Positions 34,467 to 42,201 of a stretch of DNA of 64,000 bases are shown piece after piece. Position 1 is the stretch's first letter; every line of letters starts with the position of its first letter. This DNA is from Pseudorhodobacter sp. PARRP1 (GTDB lineage Bacteria > Pseudomonadota > Alphaproteobacteria > Rhodobacterales > Rhodobacteraceae). The position numbers were made by a program, and so were the translations under genes. The DNA lies in NCBI GenBank assembly GCA_002256245.1, contig NKIU01000002.1, forward strand, positions 124,001 through 188,000, written 5' to 3'. The notes below the pieces were generated by a model that saw only the letters and a list, made by a program, of their open reading frames with translations, made no database searches and had not been told where the DNA came from.

Positions 34467-35000
34467 TTAACTCGGTTCGGTCACAAAGGCCGACGTCGCA
34501 ATCACGCCGTAGCCGCCGTTGCCGTCTTTTGGCAAACCAAGGCCGATGCCCGTGGTGGGGAACAGCGCATCCTGCACGACACAGACGCGCACCAGCATGA
34601 TATCATTCTGTTGGCCGATTTGCAGCGAAGTTACTGGTTGGATGTCTTCAGAGCGGTCGATGCAGGCGACACCCGTTGTCGGCAGCGCCCAGGTCGAGGT
34701 GCTGATGCGGGTCATCTCGATTGTGATGTTGGCTTGGCAATCTTTGAAGATCACCGTGCGCTTGCAGATTTCCTTTTTCAGCAGGGCAGCGTCGGGCAGG
34801 GTGTAATGGCCCAAACGCAACTCGCGCATGGTCATGTCCACCGATTGCTCGAGCATGATCGAGCGGATCATCAGCAGCCCGCTTTCAAACGAGGCCATGA
34901 AGATGGTGATCAACAGCGGCACCGCAAGGACAAATTCCATCGCAGCGGTGCCGTCCTCGCGCCGGAGTGCACGCAGAAGGCGCTTGATGGGGCGGATCAT
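34467..35000 (-). CDS. TadE family protein
   Basis: 177 residues. Short basic leader, then a hydrophobic helix (REDGTAAMEFVLAVPLLITI) with the AxMEF-type context of TadE pseudopilins, and an extracellular domain with cysteines (C at about 86, 92 and 122-124). Minor pilin of a Tad-type system. The start overlaps the upstream TadG gene stop by 4 bases, so it is translated from the same mRNA. Confidence 0.85.
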   Translation of the reverse strand: MIRPIKRLLRALRREDGTAAMEFVLAVPLLITIFMASFESGLLMIRSIMLEQSVDMTMRELRLGHYTLPDAALLKKEICKRTVIFKDCQANITIEMTRISTSTWALPTTGVACIDRSEDIQPVTSLQIGQQNDIMLVRVCVVQDALFPTTGIGLGLPKDGNGGYGVIATSAFVTEPS

Positions 35001-36679
35001 TGGGTCAACCTCAGTTGGCTGATGTTACTGGCGATGGCGCGGAAGGCTGTGCGGATTTGCAGGCCCGAGGCGTTGAAGTAATGCGCAGCCGAGGTCGAGC
35101 AGTTGCGGATCTGGGTCTGGCCGTTGGTCGGGGCCTCGAACGCGATGCCATAGACGATCACACCTTGGCCTTTGGCCAGCGCGCAAATCTGTTGCAACTG
35201 GTTGTCCATCGAGGTGGTCGCGGTCTGGCTGCGGAAAGCGGCCATGCGGTTGGTGTATTCGGTGTTGCGCGCGGTTGTGGTGCTGCCCAGACCGCGGGCG
35301 TAGAACTGCCACGCGACGTAGCTGAGGCGCATCGCGCTCCAGACTTCCGGCCATTTTTGCTGGGTGTAGGCGCCGTTGTTGGTTGAGTTGGTCCAAGGTG
35401 TCGCCTGGAACCTGCTGAGGTGGGGCACCCAGTATTTGTTGCTGCCCGAAATGCTGGACAGGTAAACCGAGTAGTTGCCGTCGTTGTTGCTTTTGTAAAG
35501 GTCGGACCACCCGGTTTTGTAGGCGGTGTTCACCCGCTCTTCGGCGAAATGTTCGCCGTCGGTCATCAGCACGATCACCTTCATCGCTTCGGGATCGGTA
35601 AAGCTGTAGGGGCGCCCGGCAAGGTCGGCGGACATTTTGTTGGCGCCGATCAGTTGCGTGTACATTTGCTGCGCAGAAGGGTCCATCAGCGCCAGACCCC
35701 ATTTCAGCCCGGCGTTGATCGACGTTGCGCCAACCGCGACCAGACCGTTGATCTGGCCTTGCAGGGCGGTGATCGACTCGGATGGCAGGCGGATGATGTT
35801 GGTGGCAATCGGCGGGCACCAGACGTTACCGGCGTTGTTGGTGGCGTTGTAGCCGATGGCATAGGTGGTGTCGGTATAGGACACCCAAGCGTTGGTCTGG
35901 TTGGTGCCCGAATAGGTGTCGGCATGCGCGGTCATCGACATTGCGGTATTGGTCGGCAGCGCGGTCGCGTTATAGACGCTGCTTGGCATATCGACGCATT
36001 GCACGTTCGCCACGGCAGGATCATCGGTCAGTGCCGTGTATTTGCCGCGCAGATCGGGGCCGATGTTGACTTGCCCGTTGAACGGCACAAGGCCGATCGA
36101 AATCTTGTGCTCGGCATCGCTGGACAGCACGGTATCGACAAATTCGTTGGCAGCGGTCTTGAGGTTTGCCAGCTTGCTGTTCGACGCCATCGAGCCCGAC
36201 ACGTCCAGCACCAACATGATCTCGACGTTGGTGACGCGCTGTTCGGCCATCGAATGGCCTTTGGCATCCATCTGGTCTTGCCCGATCAGATGCAGGAAAT
36301 AGGGGTCGGTCGCCGCCGCGGCATCGGCCATCACGTTGCGAAAGTTCATACCTTCGGACACCGTCACGCCTTTGAGATACTTGTCCATACCGGCCTTGGT
36401 GAAATAATCGGCCACCACGGTTCTGGGGTTCAGCGTCTGTGTCAGCGAGGCCGAGGCCAGGGTGGCGCGGTCCAGCGTATTTTGCAGCGTGGTGCGGGTT
36501 TGTTCGTAGCGCATGAGGTCAACCGCGAGGCCCCCCATCATCACCATCAGCAAAAACAGTGTCAGCGCCAGAATGGTCAGCGATCCATCCTGGCTTTTGC
36601 GAAAGCGTTGCAGCGCGGCAAAGCGCCGTTGTGGTCTGCCAGCGCCTTGAAACCCATCGTTCAGCCTGAACATGGACAT
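34997..36679 (-). CDS. TadG-like von Willebrand factor A domain protein (paralogue 1)
   Basis: 560 residues. N-terminal TadG/Flp-associated hydrophobic helix (LTILALTLFLLMVMMGGLAV) after a basic leader, then an outside domain with a VWA fold. The metal-ion-dependent adhesion motif DVSGSM is at about residue 162 and a second region is VIVLMTDGEHFAEE. Such proteins are surface pilus-assembly or adhesion factors. The C-terminus is ISQLRLTQ, close to that of paralogue 2 (LTQLKLTQ). Start ATG 36679 has GGAG 7 bases upstream; ATG 36673 is also possible. Confidence 0.88.
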   Translation of the reverse strand: MSMFRLNDGFQGAGRPQRRFAALQRFRKSQDGSLTILALTLFLLMVMMGGLAVDLMRYEQTRTTLQNTLDRATLASASLTQTLNPRTVVADYFTKAGMDKYLKGVTVSEGMNFRNVMADAAAATDPYFLHLIGQDQMDAKGHSMAEQRVTNVEIMLVLDVSGSMASNSKLANLKTAANEFVDTVLSSDAEHKISIGLVPFNGQVNIGPDLRGKYTALTDDPAVANVQCVDMPSSVYNATALPTNTAMSMTAHADTYSGTNQTNAWVSYTDTTYAIGYNATNNAGNVWCPPIATNIIRLPSESITALQGQINGLVAVGATSINAGLKWGLALMDPSAQQMYTQLIGANKMSADLAGRPYSFTDPEAMKVIVLMTDGEHFAEERVNTAYKTGWSDLYKSNNDGNYSVYLSSISGSNKYWVPHLSRFQATPWTNSTNNGAYTQQKWPEVWSAMRLSYVAWQFYARGLGSTTTARNTEYTNRMAAFRSQTATTSMDNQLQQICALAKGQGVIVYGIAFEAPTNGQTQIRNCSTSAAHYFNASGLQIRTAFRAIASNISQLRLTQ

Positions 36680-37032
36680 ACCCTAACTCCTGCTCGCGGC
36701 GGCCTGTGCGGTGCACAGCGCGGCGAGGCATAGAAACACAGCTTGAAGCGGCATAAGGCGCTAGGGCTTGGGCAAAACTATGGCTTTGGTGTTTCAGATT
36801 GTGGGCGGCCTGTGGCGAAATCGGTGATTCCGGTGACAAACGGTGATGTTGTCCTGAATTGTTGCGAAATTCGGCGCAATCACAGGTAGAAAGGCCCAAA
36901 TCGGCGTTGAAGACCTGCGGCGGGCCTTCGGTTGGCGATCTGGGCGACGAATCAGGTGCGTTGCGTGTCAGGGGCATTGGCTTTGACCGATGCAGGAAAG
37001 GATGGCCCCCGACTTTCATCGGGGGCACCGGA
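36680..37032. other. 353-base gap between the two TadG-like genes
   Basis: It holds a possible promoter for the tadG/tadE genes and, near its left side, a 23-codon minus-strand ORF (36683-36754, MPLQAVFLCLAALCTAQAAA...) that resembles a signal peptide and stops 3 bases before tadG; its ribosome site is poor and it is not claimed as a gene. A terminator-like hairpin lies at 37005-37026. Nothing else was seen. Confidence 0.6.
37005..37026 (-). terminator. Hairpin downstream of TadG-like paralogue 2
   Basis: GCCCCCGA (37005-37012 as read) pairs with TCGGGGGC (37019-37026), loop of 6. It is 7 bases beyond the stop of the minus-strand gene. The following bases are not a clear T-run, so the terminator is tentative. 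Confidence 0.6.
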
Positions 37033-38658
37033 CTATTGGGTCAGTTTCAGTTGGGTCAGGTTCGAGGCGATGGTGCGGAAGGCGGCCTGAATCTGTGCCC
37101 CGTTCTGCGCATCAAAGTAGTGTGCGGGCGACGTGGCGCAGGTTGAAATCTGCGCTTGGCCGTTGGCCGGAGCCTCAAACGCGATGCCATAGACCAGCAC
37201 GTTGTTTTGCTTGGCCAGACCGCAGCTTTGTTGCAGCGAGGTGTTCATGCCAGCGACCGAGTCGTAGTTCTGCACCATGGCGTTCATCTGGTTGGTGTAG
37301 AGCGTGTTACGCTCGGTGTTGGTGCTGCCCAAGGCGCGGGCATAGAATTGCCAGGCGACATAGCTGACCTTCAGATTGGCCCAGACGGTTTCCCAGTTTT
37401 GCTGAACGCCGCCGTTATAGGGGGTGGCCGACCAGTTCCCCAGATGCGGCACCCAGTATTTGTTGCCGGCGTGGGTCGGCTGATACACCGAATAATCGCC
37501 GCCTGCGCTTTTATAGATCGGCGAAGGCCCGGTCTTGTAGGGGTCGGTGACGCGGTTGTGGGCGACATGCTCACCATCGGTCATCAGCACGATCACCTTC
37601 ATCGACTCGGGGTCGGCGTATTCGAACGGGCGGCCCGTCAGGTTGGTGCCCATCTGATTTGCCCCGATCAACTCGTTATACATGCCGCGTGCCGACGGAT
37701 CGAGCAGCGCCAGACCCCATTTCATGCCCAGCGTGATCGACGTGTTGCCGCCTGCGACAAGGCCGTTGATCTGCGATTTCAGCACCGTGGCGTTCTGGCT
37801 GGGCAGGCGCACGATGTTTGACGGCTGTTTGGTGCAGAAAGCTGCGGCGTAATTCGGCAGGGCCGATGCCCCGGTGGGCGAGACGGCGGCGTTGGTGAGA
37901 GAAGTGCCATAGTAATGGTCAGAATAGGCCATCATCGGCAAATCGACGTTGCGCGGGATGCCGGGGGCTGCGAAAACGGCGGGCGGCAGTTCAAGGCAGT
38001 TCACATCGGCAACACCGTGCAGATTGACCGCCTGATATTTGGCGCGCAGCACCGAGCCAAGGTTCACCTGTGCGTTGTAGGGCACGATGCTGATCGAGAT
38101 GCGGTGGTTGGGGTCATTGGCCAGCATGTTATCGACAAACTCGGCCGCTGCGATCTTGAGGTTGGCGATCTTCGCGCCGCTCATCGAGCCTGACACGTCG
38201 AGCACCAGCGAGATTTCGACATTGGTGATCGCCTGCTCGGCACCCGAAGAGCCCACCGCGTCAAACTTGTTGATCCCGATCAGATGCATGAAGAACGGCT
38301 TGGTATCGACGCTGCCCTTCGACACAACGCTGCGGGTGTTCAGCGACTGCACCACATCGACGCTTTGAAGATCGCGGCCGAAGCCTGCCTTTTCGACACA
38401 GTCATTCACCACCGATTGCGGATCAAGGCGCTGGTCAAGGCTTGCGGCCATCAGGGTGCAGCGATCCAGCGTGTTTTGTAGGGCGGTGCGCGACGACTCG
38501 TAGCGGATCAAATCGACGGCAAAGCCGCCCATCATGGCCATCAGCAGGAACAAGACCAAGGCGAAGATGATCAGCGCGCCGTCTTCGTCGCGGTGAAACT
38601 GCTGGCTGCGATTAACCAGATTGCGCGTCAGCGCACGGGCGGAGGGGGCAAAAATCAC
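37033..38658 (-). CDS. TadG-like von Willebrand factor A domain protein (paralogue 2)
   Basis: 541 residues from GTG 38658, which has AAGGAAC 5-11 bases upstream; the long frame to 38877 lacks a suitable start. Hydrophobic helix (ALVLFLLMAMMGGFAV) after a basic leader DEDGAL, then the VWA domain with DVSGSMSG and VIVLMTDGEHVAHN. Closely similar in order and wording to the 560-residue paralogue downstream, for example GIAFEAPANGQAQIS against GIAFEAPTNGQTQIR. It probably arose by tandem duplication. The 353-base gap suggests separate expression. Confidence 0.88.
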   Translation of the reverse strand: MIFAPSARALTRNLVNRSQQFHRDEDGALIIFALVLFLLMAMMGGFAVDLIRYESSRTALQNTLDRCTLMAASLDQRLDPQSVVNDCVEKAGFGRDLQSVDVVQSLNTRSVVSKGSVDTKPFFMHLIGINKFDAVGSSGAEQAITNVEISLVLDVSGSMSGAKIANLKIAAAEFVDNMLANDPNHRISISIVPYNAQVNLGSVLRAKYQAVNLHGVADVNCLELPPAVFAAPGIPRNVDLPMMAYSDHYYGTSLTNAAVSPTGASALPNYAAAFCTKQPSNIVRLPSQNATVLKSQINGLVAGGNTSITLGMKWGLALLDPSARGMYNELIGANQMGTNLTGRPFEYADPESMKVIVLMTDGEHVAHNRVTDPYKTGPSPIYKSAGGDYSVYQPTHAGNKYWVPHLGNWSATPYNGGVQQNWETVWANLKVSYVAWQFYARALGSTNTERNTLYTNQMNAMVQNYDSVAGMNTSLQQSCGLAKQNNVLVYGIAFEAPANGQAQISTCATSPAHYFDAQNGAQIQAAFRTIASNLTQLKLTQ

Positions 38659-39023
38659 GGTCTGTTCCTTTACAAGCCACGTCGGATGCTGCCCCCGCAA
38701 ACACATCCTTTGGCCACTTTGCTGCCCAGAAGTTATGGCAAAATTGTGGCAACCTTGGCAAGCCGGGGGCATTGTGGGGCTGGCTGGAAACACTGAGCGC
38801 GCGGGTTTGCCACTGTGTCGCATCGCGCGACAGTCCGCTGCCAAAAAGATCGCAGAACGCGCCGCAGTATCGCCCAAATTGGACTATTCCGAATCACTTT
38901 CAGTCAAAAGCGGCTCAAATCTGGTTAGAATGTTTGCTGGTTTATTAAGCAAACGGCAGTAGGTGTGAGGGGCGCGGGATGCGCTCTGCCGGGTTGAGAG
39001 ACGGCATTTTGGGAGGAATGAAC
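38659..39023. other. 365-base divergent regulatory region
   Basis: Divergent gap between the TadG-like gene (minus) and glutamate dehydrogenase (plus). It contains an inverted repeat at 38932-38954, a possible -10 (TAGAAT, 38926-38931) and no open frame with a ribosome site. Nothing else was recognised. Confidence 0.55.
38932..38954. promoter_or_regulatory. GTTTGCT/AGCAAAC inverted repeat upstream of glutamate dehydrogenase
   Basis: Perfect 7-base arms GTTTGCT (38932-38938) and AGCAAAC (38948-38954) separated by 9 bases, about 70 bases before the start. Candidate operator of an unidentified regulator. Confidence 0.4.
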
Positions 39024-40457
39024 ATGAGTGTTGCAGGCGAGCCGAGTTTTCGCGAATCCGTGGATATGATGTTTCGGCGGGCGACCGCTTTGATGGACCT
39101 TGGCCCAGGTCTTCAGGAAAAGATCCGGGTCTGTAACTCGACCTATACGGTGCGCTTTGGCGTGCGGTTGCGCGGCAAGATTGAGACGTTCACCGGCTAC
39201 CGCTCGGTGCATTCCGAACATATGGAGCCGGTCAAGGGCGGCATCCGCTATTCGCTGGGCGTCAATCAGGATGAGGTTGAGGCACTGGCGGCACTGATGA
39301 CTTACAAATGCGCGCTGGTCGAGACGCCGTTTGGCGGATCGAAGGGCGGTTTGTGTATCGACCCGCGCCAATGGGATGAACACGAGCTGGAGCAGATCAC
39401 CCGCCGCTTCGCCTACGAGCTGATCAAGCGCGATCTGATCAACCCGGCGCAAAACGTGCCCGCCCCGGATATGGGCACCGGTGAGCGTGAGATGGCATGG
39501 ATCGCCGATCAATACGCCCGGATGAACACCACCGACATCAACGCCAAGGCCTGCGTCACGGGCAAGCCGCCACATGCGGGCGGTATTCAAGGCCGGGTCG
39601 AGGCAACCGGGCGCGGTGTGCAATACGCGCTGCGCGAGTTTTTCCGCAACCCGGAAGATGCGGCGATGGCGGGGCTGTCGGGCGATCTGGATGGCAAGCG
39701 CGTGGTGGTGCAGGGCTTGGGCAACGTGGGCTATCACGCGGCCAAGTTCCTGTCGGAAGAAGACGGCGCCAAGGTGATTGCCATCATCGAACGCGACGGT
39801 GCCTTGATCAACGAGGACGGCTTGGATGTGGAAGACGTGCGCCAGTGGATGAACCGCAACGACGGTTTGCTGGCGGCATACCCTAAGGCCAAGCATGTGG
39901 TGAACGGTGCCGCGGTGCTGGAAATGGCCTGCGATATCCTGATCCCGGCGGCTTTGGAGGGCGTGATCAACCTTGGCAACGCCGCACGCATACAAGCGCC
40001 GTTGATCATCGAGGCGGCAAATGGCCCGATCACTTACGGCGCCGATGAAATCCTGCGCGGCAAGGGCTGCGTCATCATCCCCGACATGTATGCCAACGCG
40101 GGCGGTGTGACGGTGTCGTATTTCGAATGGGTGAAAAACCTCTCGCATATCCGCTTTGGCCGGATGCAGCGCCGCGCCGAGGAAGCCCGCTCGCGGATTT
40201 TGGTCGAGGAGTTGGAGCGGTTGTCGAACGACCAGCATCTGGGTTGGCAGCTGACGCCGGATTTCAAGAAGAAATTCCTGCAAGGCTCGGACGAGTTGGC
40301 GCTGGTGCGCTCTGGCCTCGATGACACCATGCGCACGGCCTATCAGGCGATGCGCGAAATCTGGCATGGGCGGCCTGAGGTGGGCGATCTGCGCGTGGCG
40401 GCCTATATCGTCTCAATCAGCCGGATTGCTGCGACCTACAAGTCGAAGGGGCTGTGA
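39024..40457 (+). CDS. Glutamate dehydrogenase
   Basis: 477 residues. Interconverts glutamate and 2-oxoglutarate with NAD(P). Start ATG 39024 has GGAGG 7 bases upstream; ATG 39018 has the site too close. The substrate-binding segment has GGIRYSLGVNQDEVEALAA and PFGGSKGG; the nucleotide-binding motif is VQGLGNVGYHAAKFL (GxGNxG), with E/D residues not clear enough to choose NAD or NADP. Followed directly by the palindromic repeat that may end transcription, then by the sarcosine oxidase operon. Together they would release ammonia and carbon from methylated amino acids. Confidence 0.95.
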   Translation: MSVAGEPSFRESVDMMFRRATALMDLGPGLQEKIRVCNSTYTVRFGVRLRGKIETFTGYRSVHSEHMEPVKGGIRYSLGVNQDEVEALAALMTYKCALVETPFGGSKGGLCIDPRQWDEHELEQITRRFAYELIKRDLINPAQNVPAPDMGTGEREMAWIADQYARMNTTDINAKACVTGKPPHAGGIQGRVEATGRGVQYALREFFRNPEDAAMAGLSGDLDGKRVVVQGLGNVGYHAAKFLSEEDGAKVIAIIERDGALINEDGLDVEDVRQWMNRNDGLLAAYPKAKHVVNGAAVLEMACDILIPAALEGVINLGNAARIQAPLIIEAANGPITYGADEILRGKGCVIIPDMYANAGGVTVSYFEWVKNLSHIRFGRMQRRAEEARSRILVEELERLSNDQHLGWQLTPDFKKKFLQGSDELALVRSGLDDTMRTAYQAMREIWHGRPEVGDLRVAAYIVSISRIAATYKSKGL

Positions 40458-40463
40458 TCGGCT

Positions 40464-40547
40464 TCATCTTGGTCTAATTACTCCCGCCGGAGGCATCCGC
40501 GATTGGCGGCAGAAGCCTCCGGCGGGGATATTTAAGAACAGATGAAA
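40464..40547. repeat. Palindromic copy of the dispersed intergenic repeat
   Basis: Arms 40464-40495 (TTCATCTTGG ... CCGCCGGAGGC) and 40516-40547 (GCCTCCGGCGGGGATATTT ... AGATGAA) are the same family as 4813-4898. Six bases after the glutamate dehydrogenase stop; a transcript end there is possible. Confidence 0.9.
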
Positions 40548-40569
40548 CGCGAAACTGTGGCGCAGGCTT

Positions 40570-40586
40570 GCGACACCATTTGTCGC
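40570..40586. promoter_or_regulatory. GCGACA/TGTCGC palindrome upstream of soxB
   Basis: Arms GCGACA (40570-40575) and TGTCGC (40581-40586), 5-base spacer CCATT, about 85 bases before the soxB start. Similar to the element upstream of the mttB-like gene (15016-15031). Confidence 0.5.
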
Positions 40587-40670
40587 GGATGGCACAGTTA
40601 TTCGGGCTTGCCTGTTGAATAACCCCTGCAAAGCGGGTTCACTGGCCCGCATGCAGTCAAGGAGCCACCC

Positions 40671-41921
40671 ATGCGTTATTCCGGGTTAAAGGTGATCACC
40701 GAGGGCTTGTTCGGCAACAAGGGCTGGAAGCCCGCGTGGCGCGATGCGGCCCCCAAGGCCGAATATGATGCGATCATCATCGGCGGCGGCGGGCATGGGC
40801 TTTCGACGGCCTATTATCTCGCGAAAAACCACGGGATGACCAATATCGCGGTGTTGGAGAAGGGCTATCTGGGCAGCGGCAATATCGGGCGCAACACCAC
40901 GATTGTGCGGGCGAATTACTACATGCCGGGGAACTCGGAGTTTTACAGCCATTCCCTGAAGCTGTGGGAAGGGCTTGAGGCCGAGCTGAACTATAACGTT
41001 ATGCACAGCCAGCGCGGCCAGTTGATCTTGGCCCATTCCGATGGCCAGCGCGACACGCTGGCGCGGCGCGGCAATGCGATGATCAATCAGGGCGATGATG
41101 CGGAACTTTGGACGCTGGATCAGGTCAAGGAATTCGCGCCCTATCTGGATTACGCGCAGACCCGTTTCCCGATTTATGGCGGTTTGATGCACAAACGCGG
41201 AGGCACCGCGCGGCATGATGCGGTGGCTTGGGGCTATGCGCGCGGTGCGGATCAGCGCGGCGTTGATCTGATCCAGAACTGCGAAGTCACCGGAATTGAT
41301 ATCGAAAACGGCGTCGTCAAAGGCGTGCAGACCACGCGCGGTGCGATCCGCGCCAAGAAGGTTGGCATGGTGGTGGCAGGGCGCTCGTCTCAGGTGGCGG
41401 CGATGGCGGGGATGCGGTTGCCGATTGAAAGCCATGTGTTGCAGGCCTTTGTGACCGAAGGGCTGAAGCCGGTGATCGACTCGATTATTTCCTTTGGCAT
41501 GGGGCATTTCTATATCAGCCAATCCGACAAGGGCGGTCTGGTGTTCGGCGGCGACCTCGATTTCTACGCAAGCTATGCGGCACGGGGCAACCTGCCGATG
41601 GTGGAACACGTGATGGAAGCCGCGATGACTTTGATGCCGATGATTGGGCGCGCCAAGGTGCTGCGGTCTTGGGGCGGGATCATGGATATGTCGGTCGATG
41701 GCTCGCCCATCATCGACAAGACCCATATCGACGGGCTGTTCGTTGATGCCGGTTGGAACTATGGCGGTTTCAAAGCCGTGCCTGCGTCGGGGTGGTGCAT
41801 GGCGCATCTGATGGCCACCGGCGAGTCCCACGAAGTTGCCCGCCGCTTCCGCCTTGACCGCTTCCGCACCGGTCATGTGATGGACGAAGAAGGCACCGGC
41901 AGCCAACATAACCTGCATTAA
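40671..41921 (+). CDS. soxB: Sarcosine oxidase beta subunit
   Basis: 416 residues; catalytic FAD subunit of heterotetrameric sarcosine oxidase (sarcosine to glycine, with 5,10-methylene-tetrahydrofolate and H2O2). FAD motif AIIIGGGGHGLSTAYYLA; conserved NIGRNTTIVRANYY and GWNYGGFKAVPASGWCMAHL. Start ATG 40671 with AAGGAG 8 bases upstream. First of soxB-soxD-soxA-soxG; an inverted repeat and the GCGACA palindrome lie in its leader. Confidence 0.96.
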   Translation: MRYSGLKVITEGLFGNKGWKPAWRDAAPKAEYDAIIIGGGGHGLSTAYYLAKNHGMTNIAVLEKGYLGSGNIGRNTTIVRANYYMPGNSEFYSHSLKLWEGLEAELNYNVMHSQRGQLILAHSDGQRDTLARRGNAMINQGDDAELWTLDQVKEFAPYLDYAQTRFPIYGGLMHKRGGTARHDAVAWGYARGADQRGVDLIQNCEVTGIDIENGVVKGVQTTRGAIRAKKVGMVVAGRSSQVAAMAGMRLPIESHVLQAFVTEGLKPVIDSIISFGMGHFYISQSDKGGLVFGGDLDFYASYAARGNLPMVEHVMEAAMTLMPMIGRAKVLRSWGGIMDMSVDGSPIIDKTHIDGLFVDAGWNYGGFKAVPASGWCMAHLMATGESHEVARRFRLDRFRTGHVMDEEGTGSQHNLH

Positions 41922-41933
41922 GGGAGTAGAGAC

Positions 41934-42200
41934 ATGCGCATACCTTGCCCCCTGTGCGGCAGCCGTGATCGGCGTGAGTTTTATTACTATGGCTCGGAAG
42001 ATTATCTGAAGCGGCCCTCGGATCAGGGCAGCATAGATGATCTGGATAACCATTTGTTCCTGCGTGACAATCCGGCGGGGGTGACGCGGGATGTCTGGTA
42101 TCACGAGGCTGGTTGTGGGGTCTGGATGGTGGTCACACGCAGCACGGTGACGCATGAGGTTCTGGGATCGGAACCCGTTGCCAAGCAGAAGGAAGCCTGA
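41934..42200 (+). CDS. soxD: Sarcosine oxidase delta subunit
   Basis: 88 residues, the normal size. Zinc-site residues: CPLCG near residue 4 and H-x-A-G-C (YHEAGCGVW) near residue 60, plus RREFYYYG. Structural subunit that binds alpha. Ribosome site GGGAG. One base separates it from soxA (TGA-G-ATG). Confidence 0.95.
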   Translation: MRIPCPLCGSRDRREFYYYGSEDYLKRPSDQGSIDDLDNHLFLRDNPAGVTRDVWYHEAGCGVWMVVTRSTVTHEVLGSEPVAKQKEA

Positions 42201-42201
42201 G

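Noticed and set aside
33830-34600. 256-residue plus-strand open frame
   Set aside because: Overlaps the TadE-like gene on the opposite strand, lacks a ribosome site, and is rich in His/Arg/Gln.
38925-40367. 480-residue minus-strand open frame
   Set aside because: Opposite glutamate dehydrogenase; not a protein-like sequence.
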